64,000 bases of DNA. It comes from JAVBUY01 sp031552735 (lineage in GTDB: Bacteria > Bacillota > Clostridia > Christensenellales > Aristaeellaceae). The stretch lies in contig JAVBMF010000033.1 of the NCBI GenBank assembly GCA_031552735.1, positions 26,548 to 90,547 of the forward strand. The letters run 5' to 3'. A program made the translations under genes and the position numbers. Below are positions 1 through 7,850 of this stretch, one piece after another. Below the pieces are notes generated by a model. That model was not told where the DNA came from, did no database searches, and saw only the letters and a list, made by a program, of their open reading frames with translations. Numbering within the stretch: position 1 is the stretch's first letter; the number at the start of each line of letters is the position of its first letter.

Positions 1-290
1 GCCAGCTTGGGAAACTGCTGCTCATAGAAGCGCAAAAAGTGCGGCTCCTGCTCGGCGTAGGGCATGTCCAGCCGCTGCGCAAGCCCGTCCGCAAACCGCT
101 GCTCGATGGTGGCCACGCCGCTGGTATCGCCAATCACCTCTTGCAGTGTGCCGCCGATCGCGCGCATCACTTGCTCGGGCGTGCGCCCGGGAATGACCTG
201 CACCAGCGCGCGCATATAGCGATCCATGAAAAAATCCTCACCGGCGGGCAACAGCGTCCCATCCAAATCAAAACAAACCGCGCGAATCAT
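1..290 (-). CDS. HAD-superfamily hydrolase, N-terminal part
   Basis: Only the first ~96 residues are in the window; the gene runs off the left edge. The start codon at 290 is followed by IRAVCFDLDGTLLPAG, the DxDGTL motif I of haloacid-dehalogenase phosphatases, which holds the catalytic aspartate. A helical cap-like segment follows. An AGGAGG lies 7 bases upstream of this ATG; an in-frame ATG two codons earlier sits only one base from it and is less likely. The family dephosphorylates small phosphoesters such as phosphoglycolate or sugar phosphates, but the substrate cannot be read from this fragment. It follows the GlmU-like gene on the same strand after 56 bases. Confidence 0.85.
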   Translation of the reverse strand, partial: MIRAVCFDLDGTLLPAGEDFFMDRYMRALVQVIPGRTPEQVMRAIGGTLQEVIGDTSGVATIEQRFADGLAQRLDMPYAEQEPHFLRFYEQQFPKL

Positions 291-346
291 CCACATGCCT
301 CCTGACATAGTTTGTCCGGCGCGATTCGCGCCGGACGCAATGCTTT

Positions 347-1498
347 TTACAGCTTCCCGTTTTTCTTCCGCTCCGCTACCCAGCCCTCTTTGATCACCTG
401 CCGCTCGCGCGCGATGCAGAACGCCCCGGCGGGCACATCCTCGGTCACGGTGGATCCGGCAGCGATATAGGCTTCCTCGCCGATATGCACCGGCGATACC
501 AGATTGACATTGCAGCCGATGAACGCGTTGTCTTCCACCTTCGAGCGGGTTTTTTTCTTGCCGTCGTAGTTGACAAACACGACGCCGCAGCCCAGGTTGA
601 TATCCTTGCCCAGATCACTGTCGCCCACATAGGTCAAGTGCGACACATGCGTGCCATCGCCCAGCGAGCTGTTCTTGATCTCCACAAAATCGCCGATGCG
701 GCAGCTCTCGCCAATTTTGGTATTGGGGCGCAGGTAAGCGAACGGCCCAACATTGGTGCAGTCGCCCACCTCGGCCTCGATGCCCACCGTGTTTTCGATG
801 GTGACATTGTTGCCCAAACGCACATCGCGCAGATGATTATTCGGCAGCAGTACGCTGTTCGCGCCGACCACCGTTTTGCCTTCCAGGTAGTTGCCCGGAT
901 ACACCACCGTGCCCGCGCCGATGCGCACATCCGCGTCGATGTAGGTGGCTTCGGGGTTGATCATGCGCACGCCCTGTTGCATGTGTTGCAGGTTGATGCG
1001 CGCGCGCAGCACTTTTTCTGCCTGCGCCTGTGTCACCTGATCAGTCACGCGCACCGCGTCGTCGGCAAAGGTCGGCTGGATACGCCGCACATGCAGCCCC
1101 GCCGCGAAAAAGCGGCGCAGCGTCATATGGATCGACTCGCAGCGCTCACACTCCGCAGACGCGCCGGACGCCACGCGCTTGAGCGCATCCAGGCGGCAGC
1201 AGACAATCTCGCCGATCGCGATGCCGGACGCCTCTCCGGCCTCCAGCTCTGCCCACAGCATGCGCAGCGTGGTCGCCGAGATCAGCGGCATGATTGCCGG
1301 CAATAGAAACGCCACCTTGGGCGCATCCTCGGAGTCCTTGACCACCGCCAGCGCGCGGCCAAAGCTGCCCTGGGGCACCAGAATCACCTGCTCGCAGACC
1401 GCCTCGGCACTGCGCAGCACATGCTCGGTCATCGACAGGCCGCAAGCGGTCATCCCGGATTGCGGCGCATCCATCACAAACGCGACACTCTTGTTCAT
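347..1498 (-). CDS. GlmU-like acetyltransferase with degenerate uridylyltransferase domain
   Basis: The 383-residue product has two parts. From about residue 170 it is a left-handed beta-helix hexapeptide protein that keeps the GlmU acetyltransferase signature: LRPNTKIG, GDFVEIK, SHLTYVGDSDLG and NYDGKKK. These carry the Arg, Lys, His, Tyr and Asn residues GlmU uses to bind and acetylate glucosamine-1-phosphate. The first ~160 residues sit where the pyrophosphorylase domain should be, but they lack the LAAGxGTRM nucleotide-binding loop, and the protein is shorter than classical GlmU (about 456). The acetyltransferase step of UDP-GlcNAc synthesis is therefore likely; UTP transfer probably is not. 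The start at 1498 has GGAAAG upstream; longer frames lack support. purR lies 41 bases upstream. Confidence 0.8.
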   Translation of the reverse strand: MNKSVAFVMDAPQSGMTACGLSMTEHVLRSAEAVCEQVILVPQGSFGRALAVVKDSEDAPKVAFLLPAIMPLISATTLRMLWAELEAGEASGIAIGEIVCCRLDALKRVASGASAECERCESIHMTLRRFFAAGLHVRRIQPTFADDAVRVTDQVTQAQAEKVLRARINLQHMQQGVRMINPEATYIDADVRIGAGTVVYPGNYLEGKTVVGANSVLLPNNHLRDVRLGNNVTIENTVGIEAEVGDCTNVGPFAYLRPNTKIGESCRIGDFVEIKNSSLGDGTHVSHLTYVGDSDLGKDINLGCGVVFVNYDGKKKTRSKVEDNAFIGCNVNLVSPVHIGEEAYIAAGSTVTEDVPAGAFCIARERQVIKEGWVAERKKNGKL

Positions 1499-1539
1499 AT
1501 GCTTACTCACTTTCCATACCCTGTTGCGGGTAGTATATC

Positions 1540-2367
1540 CTAGTTCACATCGCGCAACCACGACGCCGGACGCACCTTGGCTGCGGTTTGCTCCTCGTCC
1601 ACGCCCTCCATAACCATCAGCGCCTTCACGCTGTCCACGCGCTTTTTCTCGGGCTCCTTGGTGGCCATCACGACGCATAGCCCCACCACGCTGACCGAGA
1701 ACTCCGCCATCATGTCGATCATGCCCTTGGCGGTGCCGCCGGCTTTCATGAAATCATCGACGATCAGCGCCTTTTGCCCCTCTCGCACCGCGCGGCGGGA
1801 CAGCGACATGGTTTCGATGCGCCCGGCCGAACCGGACAGGTAGTTGATATTCACCGCCGGGCCTTCGTATACCTTGCTGTCACGGCGAGCGATCACCAGC
1901 GGAACACCCAATGCCTTGGCGGCCATCAGCGCCACCGGAATGCCCTTGGTTTCCATGGTCAGCACAAAATCCGGCTCGGCCTGATAATACTCCCCGGCCA
2001 TGATCGCGCCCATTTTTTCGACCAGATCGGGCATGGACAGAATATCGGCCATGTAGAGGAAATCGCCGGGCAGCAACCGCCCGGGCGCTGATAGCTTTTC
2101 GCACACACTCTGGATAAAGCGCAGCGCATCCTCGCGCGCCACGGTCGGGCGAAAACGCACGCCGCCCGCCGCGCCGGTTACCGTATCCAACTGGCCGAGC
2201 TTAAACTCCTGCATCACATCGCGCAGGATATCGATGTCCTCACTCAGCGTGGACTTGGCCGCGCCGAAGATTTCGCCAAAGTGGCTCAGCGTATAGATGT
2301 GATTGGGGCTGGACACCAGGATGCGCGTCATGGCCGACAGCCGCTCATTGCGCCGAATGCGTTCCAT
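1540..2367 (-). CDS. purR: Purine operon repressor PurR (Bacillus type)
   Basis: The 275-residue product matches Gram-positive PurR in layout: an N-terminal winged helix (about residues 1-72) followed by a phosphoribosyltransferase-type domain. The PRPP-binding motif ALIVDDFMKAGGTAKG is at residues 200-215. In Bacillus this protein represses purine genes by binding paired PurBoxes and is released by PRPP. The start at 2367 has AAGAAGG about 7 bases upstream. The gene is divergent from murC, and the spacer between them contains PurBox-like sequences, which suggests autoregulation. The GlmU-like gene follows on the same strand. Confidence 0.93.
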   Translation of the reverse strand: MERIRRNERLSAMTRILVSSPNHIYTLSHFGEIFGAAKSTLSEDIDILRDVMQEFKLGQLDTVTGAAGGVRFRPTVAREDALRFIQSVCEKLSAPGRLLPGDFLYMADILSMPDLVEKMGAIMAGEYYQAEPDFVLTMETKGIPVALMAAKALGVPLVIARRDSKVYEGPAVNINYLSGSAGRIETMSLSRRAVREGQKALIVDDFMKAGGTAKGMIDMMAEFSVSVVGLCVVMATKEPEKKRVDSVKALMVMEGVDEEQTAAKVRPASWLRDVN

Positions 2368-2402
2368 TCTGTGCCTTCTTTCTTCAAATCGACCGGAAAA
2401 TT

Positions 2403-2414
2403 CCGAATGTTCGC
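2403..2414. promoter_or_regulatory. Candidate PurBox near the purR start
   Basis: The minus strand reads GCGAACATTCGG here, close to the CCGAACWWT core of the Bacillus PurBox and itself partly palindromic (CGAA/TTCG). It lies just downstream of the probable purR -10 box. A second CGAACAAT match lies on the minus strand at 2481-2490, near the murC promoter. The arrangement suggests PurR represses its own gene; no consensus search was run. Confidence 0.4.
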
Positions 2415-2427
2415 ACACACGGCTATT

Positions 2428-2456
2428 ATTATAATTCACCTTTCCTCATAAATCCA
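2428..2456 (-). promoter_or_regulatory. Candidate purR promoter
   Basis: On the minus strand a perfect TATAAT occupies 2433-2428, with TGGATT 17 bases upstream as a weak -35. Transcription would start near 2421, so the CGAACATT motif falls at about +8 to +18. Confidence 0.5.
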
Positions 2457-2530
2457 GCAAAATATGCAGAAGAAGGCAACAAATTGTTCGACTTTTTTCC
2501 AGCGCTCCATTCGCGAAATTTTCCTTATTC

Positions 2531-2560
2531 TTGATTGTGGACAGCATTTCGGCGTATAAT
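2531..2560 (+). promoter_or_regulatory. Probable murC promoter
   Basis: TTGATT at 2531-2536 and a perfect TATAAT at 2555-2560 are separated by 18 bases, a good housekeeping sigma-A match. The start would be near 2567, leaving a leader of about 60 bases before the murC ATG. Confidence 0.7.
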
Positions 2561-2626
2561 AGGCTAGTTGTTACTGGCAAATGGCGTAAACCCCTCGGCG
2601 GTAACCCGCCCAGAAAGGTGATCTGC

Positions 2627-4051
2627 ATGACCCATCCGCACATCCGACAGTTCTCAGGGCAGCGCATCCACATGATCGGCATCGGCGGCAGCTCGATGTC
2701 CGGGCTGGCGGAGATGCTGCATCAGAAAGGTTACTTGGTGTCCGGTTCGGACAGCACGGATTCATATACCACCAAAAAGCTGAAATCGCTGGGCATTCCG
2801 GTGGTCATCGGGCACCGCGCGGAGAATGTTGCCGACGCCGCGCTGGTGGTGTATACAGCCGCCATCGCTGCCGACAATCCCGAGCGTGTGGCCTGTCAAA
2901 CACAGGGCATCCCCTCGCTGGAGCGCGCATACTTGCTTGGCCAATTGATGGAAGGCTATCCGAACGCCATCGGCGTATGCGGCGCGCACGGCAAGACCAC
3001 CACCACCTCCATGCTGTCGCAGGTGCTGTTGGAAACCGGGTTTGATCCTACCATCCATATCGGCGGCACGCTGGACGCCATTGGTGGCTCCACGCGCATC
3101 GGCGGCGGCGACACATTCCTGGCAGAGGCCTGCGAGTTTAACGCAAGTTTCTTGCAGTTGCGCCCCACGCTGGCCGTCGTGCTCAACATCGACGCCGATC
3201 ATCTGGACTTCTACCGCGACATCGAGCACATCCAGCAGACCTTCACGGAATTTCTGGCACTGTTGCCCAAGGACGGCTTTGCGGTGGGCTGCGGCGACGA
3301 TCCACGCGTGCGCGCGGTGCTGTCCGGCGCGCCCTGTCCCAACATTTCCTATGGCTTTGAGCCGCACAACCGGTGGCAACCGGCGAACCTGTCCTTTGAT
3401 GAAACCGGACACGCCACCTTTGATGCCGCGCTGGACGGCAAAGCACTGTCGCACGTATCGATGCAAGTGCCGGGCAAATTCCAGGTGCTCAACGCATTGG
3501 CCACGCTGGCGACTGTGCACCACATGGATGCCGACATGCAACTGGCCGGTCGCGCGCTGTCCGGCTTTACGGGCGTGCACCGGCGCTTTGAGCTGACCGG
3601 AGTCGTGCAGGGCGTGCGTTTGTACCACGACTATGGCCACAACCCCGCCGAGATGCGAAACGCGCTGTCGGTTGCCAAGATGCAGCATCACAACCGTCTG
3701 TGGGCGGTCATGCAGCCGCATACTTACTCGCGTGTCAAGCGTCTGTTCGAGGAGTATATCCACTGCTGTGACGACGCTGATGAGATCCTGATCACCGATA
3801 TCTTCGCCGCACGCGAGAAGGATCCGGGCGATATCGACAGCACCATGCTGGTCTCGCGCATTGCCGCCACCGGACAAAACGTGCATTACACGCCGACGTT
3901 TGACGCCACCGAGAGCTATTTGCGCGCGCACTGGCAGCCAGGCGATCTGGTGCTGACCATGGGCTGCGGCGATATCAACCTGCTCAACGACCAAATCGCG
4001 GCCAATGAGGCCGCCTCGCCATCGGTCACGCCGGTGAGGCGCGTGGACTGA
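2627..4051 (+). CDS. murC: UDP-N-acetylmuramate--L-alanine ligase
   Basis: MurC joins L-alanine to UDP-MurNAc in the cytoplasm using ATP, the first amino-acid addition in peptidoglycan precursor synthesis. The 474-residue protein shows the N-terminal Rossmann motif MIGIGGSSMSGLAEML, the Mur-ligase P-loop GAHGKTTTTS near residue 120, the central AEACEFNASFLQL/NIDADHLDFY block, and the C-terminal YHDYGHNPAEM motif. Its length is typical of the family. The ATG at 2627 has AAAGGTG 7 bases upstream. The gene appears to be a single transcription unit ending at the bidirectional terminator after 4064. Confidence 0.96.
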   Translation: MTHPHIRQFSGQRIHMIGIGGSSMSGLAEMLHQKGYLVSGSDSTDSYTTKKLKSLGIPVVIGHRAENVADAALVVYTAAIAADNPERVACQTQGIPSLERAYLLGQLMEGYPNAIGVCGAHGKTTTTSMLSQVLLETGFDPTIHIGGTLDAIGGSTRIGGGDTFLAEACEFNASFLQLRPTLAVVLNIDADHLDFYRDIEHIQQTFTEFLALLPKDGFAVGCGDDPRVRAVLSGAPCPNISYGFEPHNRWQPANLSFDETGHATFDAALDGKALSHVSMQVPGKFQVLNALATLATVHHMDADMQLAGRALSGFTGVHRRFELTGVVQGVRLYHDYGHNPAEMRNALSVAKMQHHNRLWAVMQPHTYSRVKRLFEEYIHCCDDADEILITDIFAAREKDPGDIDSTMLVSRIAATGQNVHYTPTFDATESYLRAHWQPGDLVLTMGCGDINLLNDQIAANEAASPSVTPVRRVD

Positions 4052-4063
4052 CAGGCAAAAGAG

Positions 4064-4100
4064 AACCGCCCCTTCCGGATATTCGGAAGGAGCGGTTTTT
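4064..4100. terminator. Bidirectional terminator between murC and the VanW gene
   Basis: A strong stem pairs AACCGCCCCTTCCG with CGGAAGGAGCGGTT around a short GATATT loop. A T-run follows on the plus strand and an A-rich stretch precedes it, so it can end both converging transcripts. Confidence 0.9.
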
Positions 4101-4107
4101 CATGTGC

Positions 4108-5772
4108 TCAGTATATCACTTCGTCCCCGACAAAGTCCTCGCGCTGATGCGTGCCATACCAAAGCACCGGCGCGCGTTCAGGGTAAATGTCGGTGGTGAT
4201 CAGCTCACGCGATACCTCCAAACCATCCTTTTGCGCTACCAGATAGGTTTCCACCTCGTAACCGACGCGGCCTGCTACCAGCTTTTGCTCGTCTTGGTAG
4301 TACAGGCCATTCTTTTGCCCATTGTCCTCTCTTTGGACTTCCTCGGGCATCGGGATCTCACGCAGCTGCCGGGAATCCAGCACATAGCGGATGCCGTCAG
4401 GCAGCGCGCGCCCATAGATCGACACCTCGCAGCGCAGCGTCTTGGCCTTGTCGTTGGCCTGGGTCAAGCGTCCCCGGATGTAGACCGGATACTCCGTGTT
4501 GTTGCGGAACACAAGGTCGGCGCCGTTGTCCGACACCGTGGCGTCCTGCCCCTTCTTCGCGTAGTTGGATGGGATGGTGTGGCGCTCGCGGGTGATGACC
4601 TCCAGCCCGGCGCGCAGCACCGCCTGATACAGCGTGGTCGATACCTGACACACGCCGCCGCCCACGCCGGGCACATACTCGCCATAGGCGATTTCCGGCG
4701 CTTCCTGATAGCCGTTCCCCTTCGTGCGCTTGCCAAATACCTTATTCGTCGAAACTTTCTCCTTGGGCATCAGGCGCGTGCCATTGAGCCGCTCCAGCGC
4801 GATGCGAATGTTCTCGTTTCGCCCCGGCTCGCTCTTGCTGCTGATCTCGGTGGTCACCACCACAATGCAGGTCATGTTGGCCTGCAGACCTGCCTTGGTC
4901 TGCTGCGGCTGCGTATAGGCCAACTGCGGCTCGATGGTTGCGCTTTGCAGGCTGTACACCGCCTGCAATATTTGCTCCTTGAGCGGCGCAACATCCAGTG
5001 CGCGGCCGGGCACCTCGTCGGTGAAAGAGAAGGGGTGCTCCTCCTCGGGCGTAAAGGTGGCGGTGGCGTCCACCGGGTCACGCTTGATGCCCTTGGCCAG
5101 CTCCGCGAGGATGTTGTTGAGCTTGTCCTCGCTAAAACTGATACCGCCCTGCGTATAGAACGGCTGCACCTTCAGGCCATTGATCACGCGCTGGCGCTCA
5201 ATCAGGCTGCCGCTGCGCCCCACATTCCACGCGGCGGTCAGCTGCTGCCCCAGATCCATGCGCAAGTCTATGTGCGAGGCCTTGATCTGCTTGGTGTCGG
5301 ATGGGAATTGCAGCGTCACCGCCCAGTTGTCCAACTGCGATTGCTCCATATTCTGCAACGCCTGTTGTGCCTGTTCGACGGTCATCCCGCCCAGCGGCAC
5401 GTTGGCGACATACACGCCCTGATAGAACACGTCGTTGCCTTGCTCGTTGATGTCGATCACCAGTTTCGCCGTGAACGCGCCCAGCACCAGCAAAGCGGTG
5501 CCCAGCACCACCACAAAGAACAGGATCATCGGTGGCATTTTCTTGCGCCTGCCATTGGAACGGGTAGGTGGACGGCGACCACTACCGCCATTGTTTGCGC
5601 CCCGTTTCGCGGTGCCATTCGCACGCGGCGCAGGCCGGTCGGCAGCGCCCGCGCGCTGCGAACCAGCCATCGCGCGGCGCGCGACATTGGCCTGCGATGG
5701 GCCGTTCGCCTGTCGCGGCGGAACAGGTTGCGGCGGGCGGTAGCCCGCTTGGTATCCTGTACGATTTGCCAT
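4108..5772 (-). CDS. VanW-family membrane protein with putative peptidoglycan-binding domain
   Basis: The 554-residue protein has a long Pro/Arg/Gly/Gln-rich cytoplasmic tail (1-79), one transmembrane helix (about 81-106) and an extracytoplasmic region. That region matches the YoaR/VanW arrangement: a putative peptidoglycan-binding domain with the motif VPLGGMTVEQAQQAL, then VanW with VPGVGGGVCQVSTTLYQAVLRAG and the RHTIPSNYAKKGQDATV block. The role of VanW proteins is not established; the family was named from a vancomycin-resistance cluster, but most members are chromosomal and linked to the cell wall. The start at 5772 has GGAGGG at good spacing. It lies 28 bases after the PHP gene in a co-directional run. 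Confidence 0.88.
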   Translation of the reverse strand: MANRTGYQAGYRPPQPVPPRQANGPSQANVARRAMAGSQRAGAADRPAPRANGTAKRGANNGGSGRRPPTRSNGRRKKMPPMILFFVVVLGTALLVLGAFTAKLVIDINEQGNDVFYQGVYVANVPLGGMTVEQAQQALQNMEQSQLDNWAVTLQFPSDTKQIKASHIDLRMDLGQQLTAAWNVGRSGSLIERQRVINGLKVQPFYTQGGISFSEDKLNNILAELAKGIKRDPVDATATFTPEEEHPFSFTDEVPGRALDVAPLKEQILQAVYSLQSATIEPQLAYTQPQQTKAGLQANMTCIVVVTTEISSKSEPGRNENIRIALERLNGTRLMPKEKVSTNKVFGKRTKGNGYQEAPEIAYGEYVPGVGGGVCQVSTTLYQAVLRAGLEVITRERHTIPSNYAKKGQDATVSDNGADLVFRNNTEYPVYIRGRLTQANDKAKTLRCEVSIYGRALPDGIRYVLDSRQLREIPMPEEVQREDNGQKNGLYYQDEQKLVAGRVGYEVETYLVAQKDGLEVSRELITTDIYPERAPVLWYGTHQREDFVGDEVIY

Positions 5773-5800
5773 GCCGTCCCTCCAGATCACTTGGTGTATG

Positions 5801-6661
5801 TCACACGCCGGGCCATTGCCCGACGGTATGCGCGGCTGCTTGCCACAGCGCGTGCGCATCCTCCGTCTTGTGTGTCCATTGCTGTTGTCCGTCGCCGATG
5901 CGTACCGACCGAATGGCCTCGCCGTGAAAATCGCTGCCGCCGGTGACCAGCAACCCATGCTGCCGGGCAAACTGGTCAAGGCTGCGCGCCTGTGTTGGCG
6001 AATGGCTGGGATGATGCGCCTCAATGCCCATCAGCCCGATGCGCTGCCAGTCCAGAATATGCTGGAATACCTGCTGCTCGTGCTGCTGAATCAGCCCGGG
6101 ATGCGCCAGCACCGGCACCGCGCCGCGCTCGCGCAGGAAGGCAATGACGTCGCGCATATCCAACTGTGCGCGCGGCACATACGCCGGTCTGCCGGGGCGC
6201 AAGTATCGGTCAAAGGCCTCCTTCACGCTGCTGGCCGCGCCTTTTTCCACGATGGCGCGCGCAATGTGCGATCTGGACAGGCTATGCGCCGCCATGCGCG
6301 CAATGGCGTCAAAATCCAGCGCAACGCCCAGCGTGCCCAGTATATGGACGATGTGTGCCGCCCTTGCCTTGCGCTCGGCCTGCATGTTTGCAAAAAACTG
6401 CCGGTTGCGCACATCGTTTCCATCCAGTCCATAGCCCAGCAAGTGGATCTCGCTGGCGCCGTTGGTGCCCAGCTCCACGCCGGGCAAGAACGCCATGCCC
6501 GTTCGCCGTGCGGCCTCACCGGCTTCGGCCAAACCATCCACACTGTCGTGGTCGGTCAGCGCGATCAGCCGCATGCCCGCATCATGCGCGGTCTCCGCCA
6601 GCGCGGTCGGCGTCAGCATGCCGTCCGACGCGGTACTGTGCAGGTGCAGGTCAATGTTCAT
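5801..6661 (-). CDS. PHP-domain phosphoesterase (YciV/RNase AM type)
   Basis: The 286-residue protein shows the metal-binding motifs of the PHP family in order: DLHLHSTASDG near the N-terminus, ALTDHDSVDG, PGVEL, VLAHPG and SDFHG. Characterised relatives hydrolyse nucleoside 3',5'-bisphosphates or trim short RNA 5' ends; the closest activity is inferred from motif layout only. The ATG at 6661 overlaps the stop of the upstream aminotransferase gene as ATGA, so translation is probably coupled. Confidence 0.88.
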   Translation of the reverse strand: MNIDLHLHSTASDGMLTPTALAETAHDAGMRLIALTDHDSVDGLAEAGEAARRTGMAFLPGVELGTNGASEIHLLGYGLDGNDVRNRQFFANMQAERKARAAHIVHILGTLGVALDFDAIARMAAHSLSRSHIARAIVEKGAASSVKEAFDRYLRPGRPAYVPRAQLDMRDVIAFLRERGAVPVLAHPGLIQQHEQQVFQHILDWQRIGLMGIEAHHPSHSPTQARSLDQFARQHGLLVTGGSDFHGEAIRSVRIGDGQQQWTHKTEDAHALWQAAAHTVGQWPGV

Positions 6662-7833
6662 GCCTTGCCGCTGATCAAGCCGCTCTGGCTCATGCGGCGC
6701 ACCACTTCGCGCATCGCGCTGTCGGGCTGCACCAGCGCCATGCGCACGTGTCCCTCGCCCTGCGCGCCAAACGCGGTGCCCGGCACCACAATGATGCCGG
6801 TGCGCTCCGCCACTTCGGTGGCGAAGGTGCTCGCGTCGGCGTACCCGGCAGGAATCCGCGCCCACACAAACATGGTGGCTTTGGGTTTCTCGACCGCCCA
6901 GCCAGCGGCGCTCAGCCCATCGCACAGGATATCGCGCCTTTGCTGATAGGTGGCGCGCATGGTGCCTACACTGTCCTGCGGACCATTCAGCGCGGCCTCC
7001 GCCGCGATCTGGATGGGCAAGAACACGCCAAAGTCAAAATTGCTCTTCAGCGAGCGCAGCAGACCGATCATCTTCGCATTGCCCAACGCGAATCCAACGC
7101 GCGCCCCGGCAAAGCTATAGGTTTTCGATAGCGAGTTGAACTCAATGCCGATGTCGGTCGCGCCTTCGGTCTGCAAAAAGCTGCCGCACGTGTATCCGTC
7201 AAACGTCAGCTCGCTATAGGCGTTGTCATGCACCACAGCGATATCGTACCGCTTGGCAAAATCGACCAGCTCGCGGTAGAACGACGGCGGCGCGACCGCG
7301 GCGGTCGGATTATTCGGGTACGAAACGATCATCAGCCGTGCGCGCTTGGCTTGCTCCTCCGGGATGGCATCCAGATCGATCAGGTAGCCGTTGCCGCGCA
7401 TTTGCGGCATGCGCTCCACTCGCATCCCGCCCAGCTCCGGCCCAATCGAGAAGATCGGATAGCCCGGATCGGGCGTCAGCACAGTGCTGTCCACATCGAG
7501 CAACGCCTGCGCAATGTGCGCCAGCCCGTCCTGCGAGCCGAGCAGCGAGGTGATCTGCGTGTCCGGGTCCAGCGCCACGGCAAACCGGCGCTGATACCAA
7601 TCGGCCACCGCGCGCATCAGTTGCGGCCGGTCGTGCACCGCGTAGCGGTAGTTCGCCGGGTCTAGCGCAGCGTCTGCCAGCGCGCGCGTAATGTGCGGCG
7701 CTGGGGCCAGGTCCGGCGAGCCGATCGACAGATCAATCACATCCACGCCACGCGCAAGCAGGCGGTGCTTGAGCACCGCCAGCTCGGCGAAGATGCTTTT
7801 TTCATAGGCGGCCAGCTTGGTCGAAAATTGCAT
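6658..7833 (-). CDS. Class I/II PLP-dependent aminotransferase
   Basis: The 391-residue protein has the fold-type I aminotransferase landmarks: GSPDLAP near residue 38, the PNNPTAA motif near 173, VHDNAYSEL, and the Schiff-base lysine in SLSKTYSFAGARVG (about K237). The layout resembles LL-diaminopimelate or aspartate/alanine-type aminotransferases, but the donor and acceptor cannot be fixed by eye. I chose ATG 7833. A GTG at 7845 in the same frame is possible because the AGAGGG sits only 3 bases from the ATG, but nothing Shine-Dalgarno-like precedes the GTG. It starts 17 bases after the ftsH stop and overlaps the PHP gene. Confidence 0.85.
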   Translation of the reverse strand: MQFSTKLAAYEKSIFAELAVLKHRLLARGVDVIDLSIGSPDLAPAPHITRALADAALDPANYRYAVHDRPQLMRAVADWYQRRFAVALDPDTQITSLLGSQDGLAHIAQALLDVDSTVLTPDPGYPIFSIGPELGGMRVERMPQMRGNGYLIDLDAIPEEQAKRARLMIVSYPNNPTAAVAPPSFYRELVDFAKRYDIAVVHDNAYSELTFDGYTCGSFLQTEGATDIGIEFNSLSKTYSFAGARVGFALGNAKMIGLLRSLKSNFDFGVFLPIQIAAEAALNGPQDSVGTMRATYQQRRDILCDGLSAAGWAVEKPKATMFVWARIPAGYADASTFATEVAERTGIIVVPGTAFGAQGEGHVRMALVQPDSAMREVVRRMSQSGLISGKA

Positions 7834-7850
7834 GTGCCCTCTCACCCGGG

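Noticed and set aside
4102..5946. Long plus-strand open frame opposite the VanW gene
   Set aside because: Its product has no family pattern and no ribosome site; it is an antisense shadow produced by GC-rich codon use.
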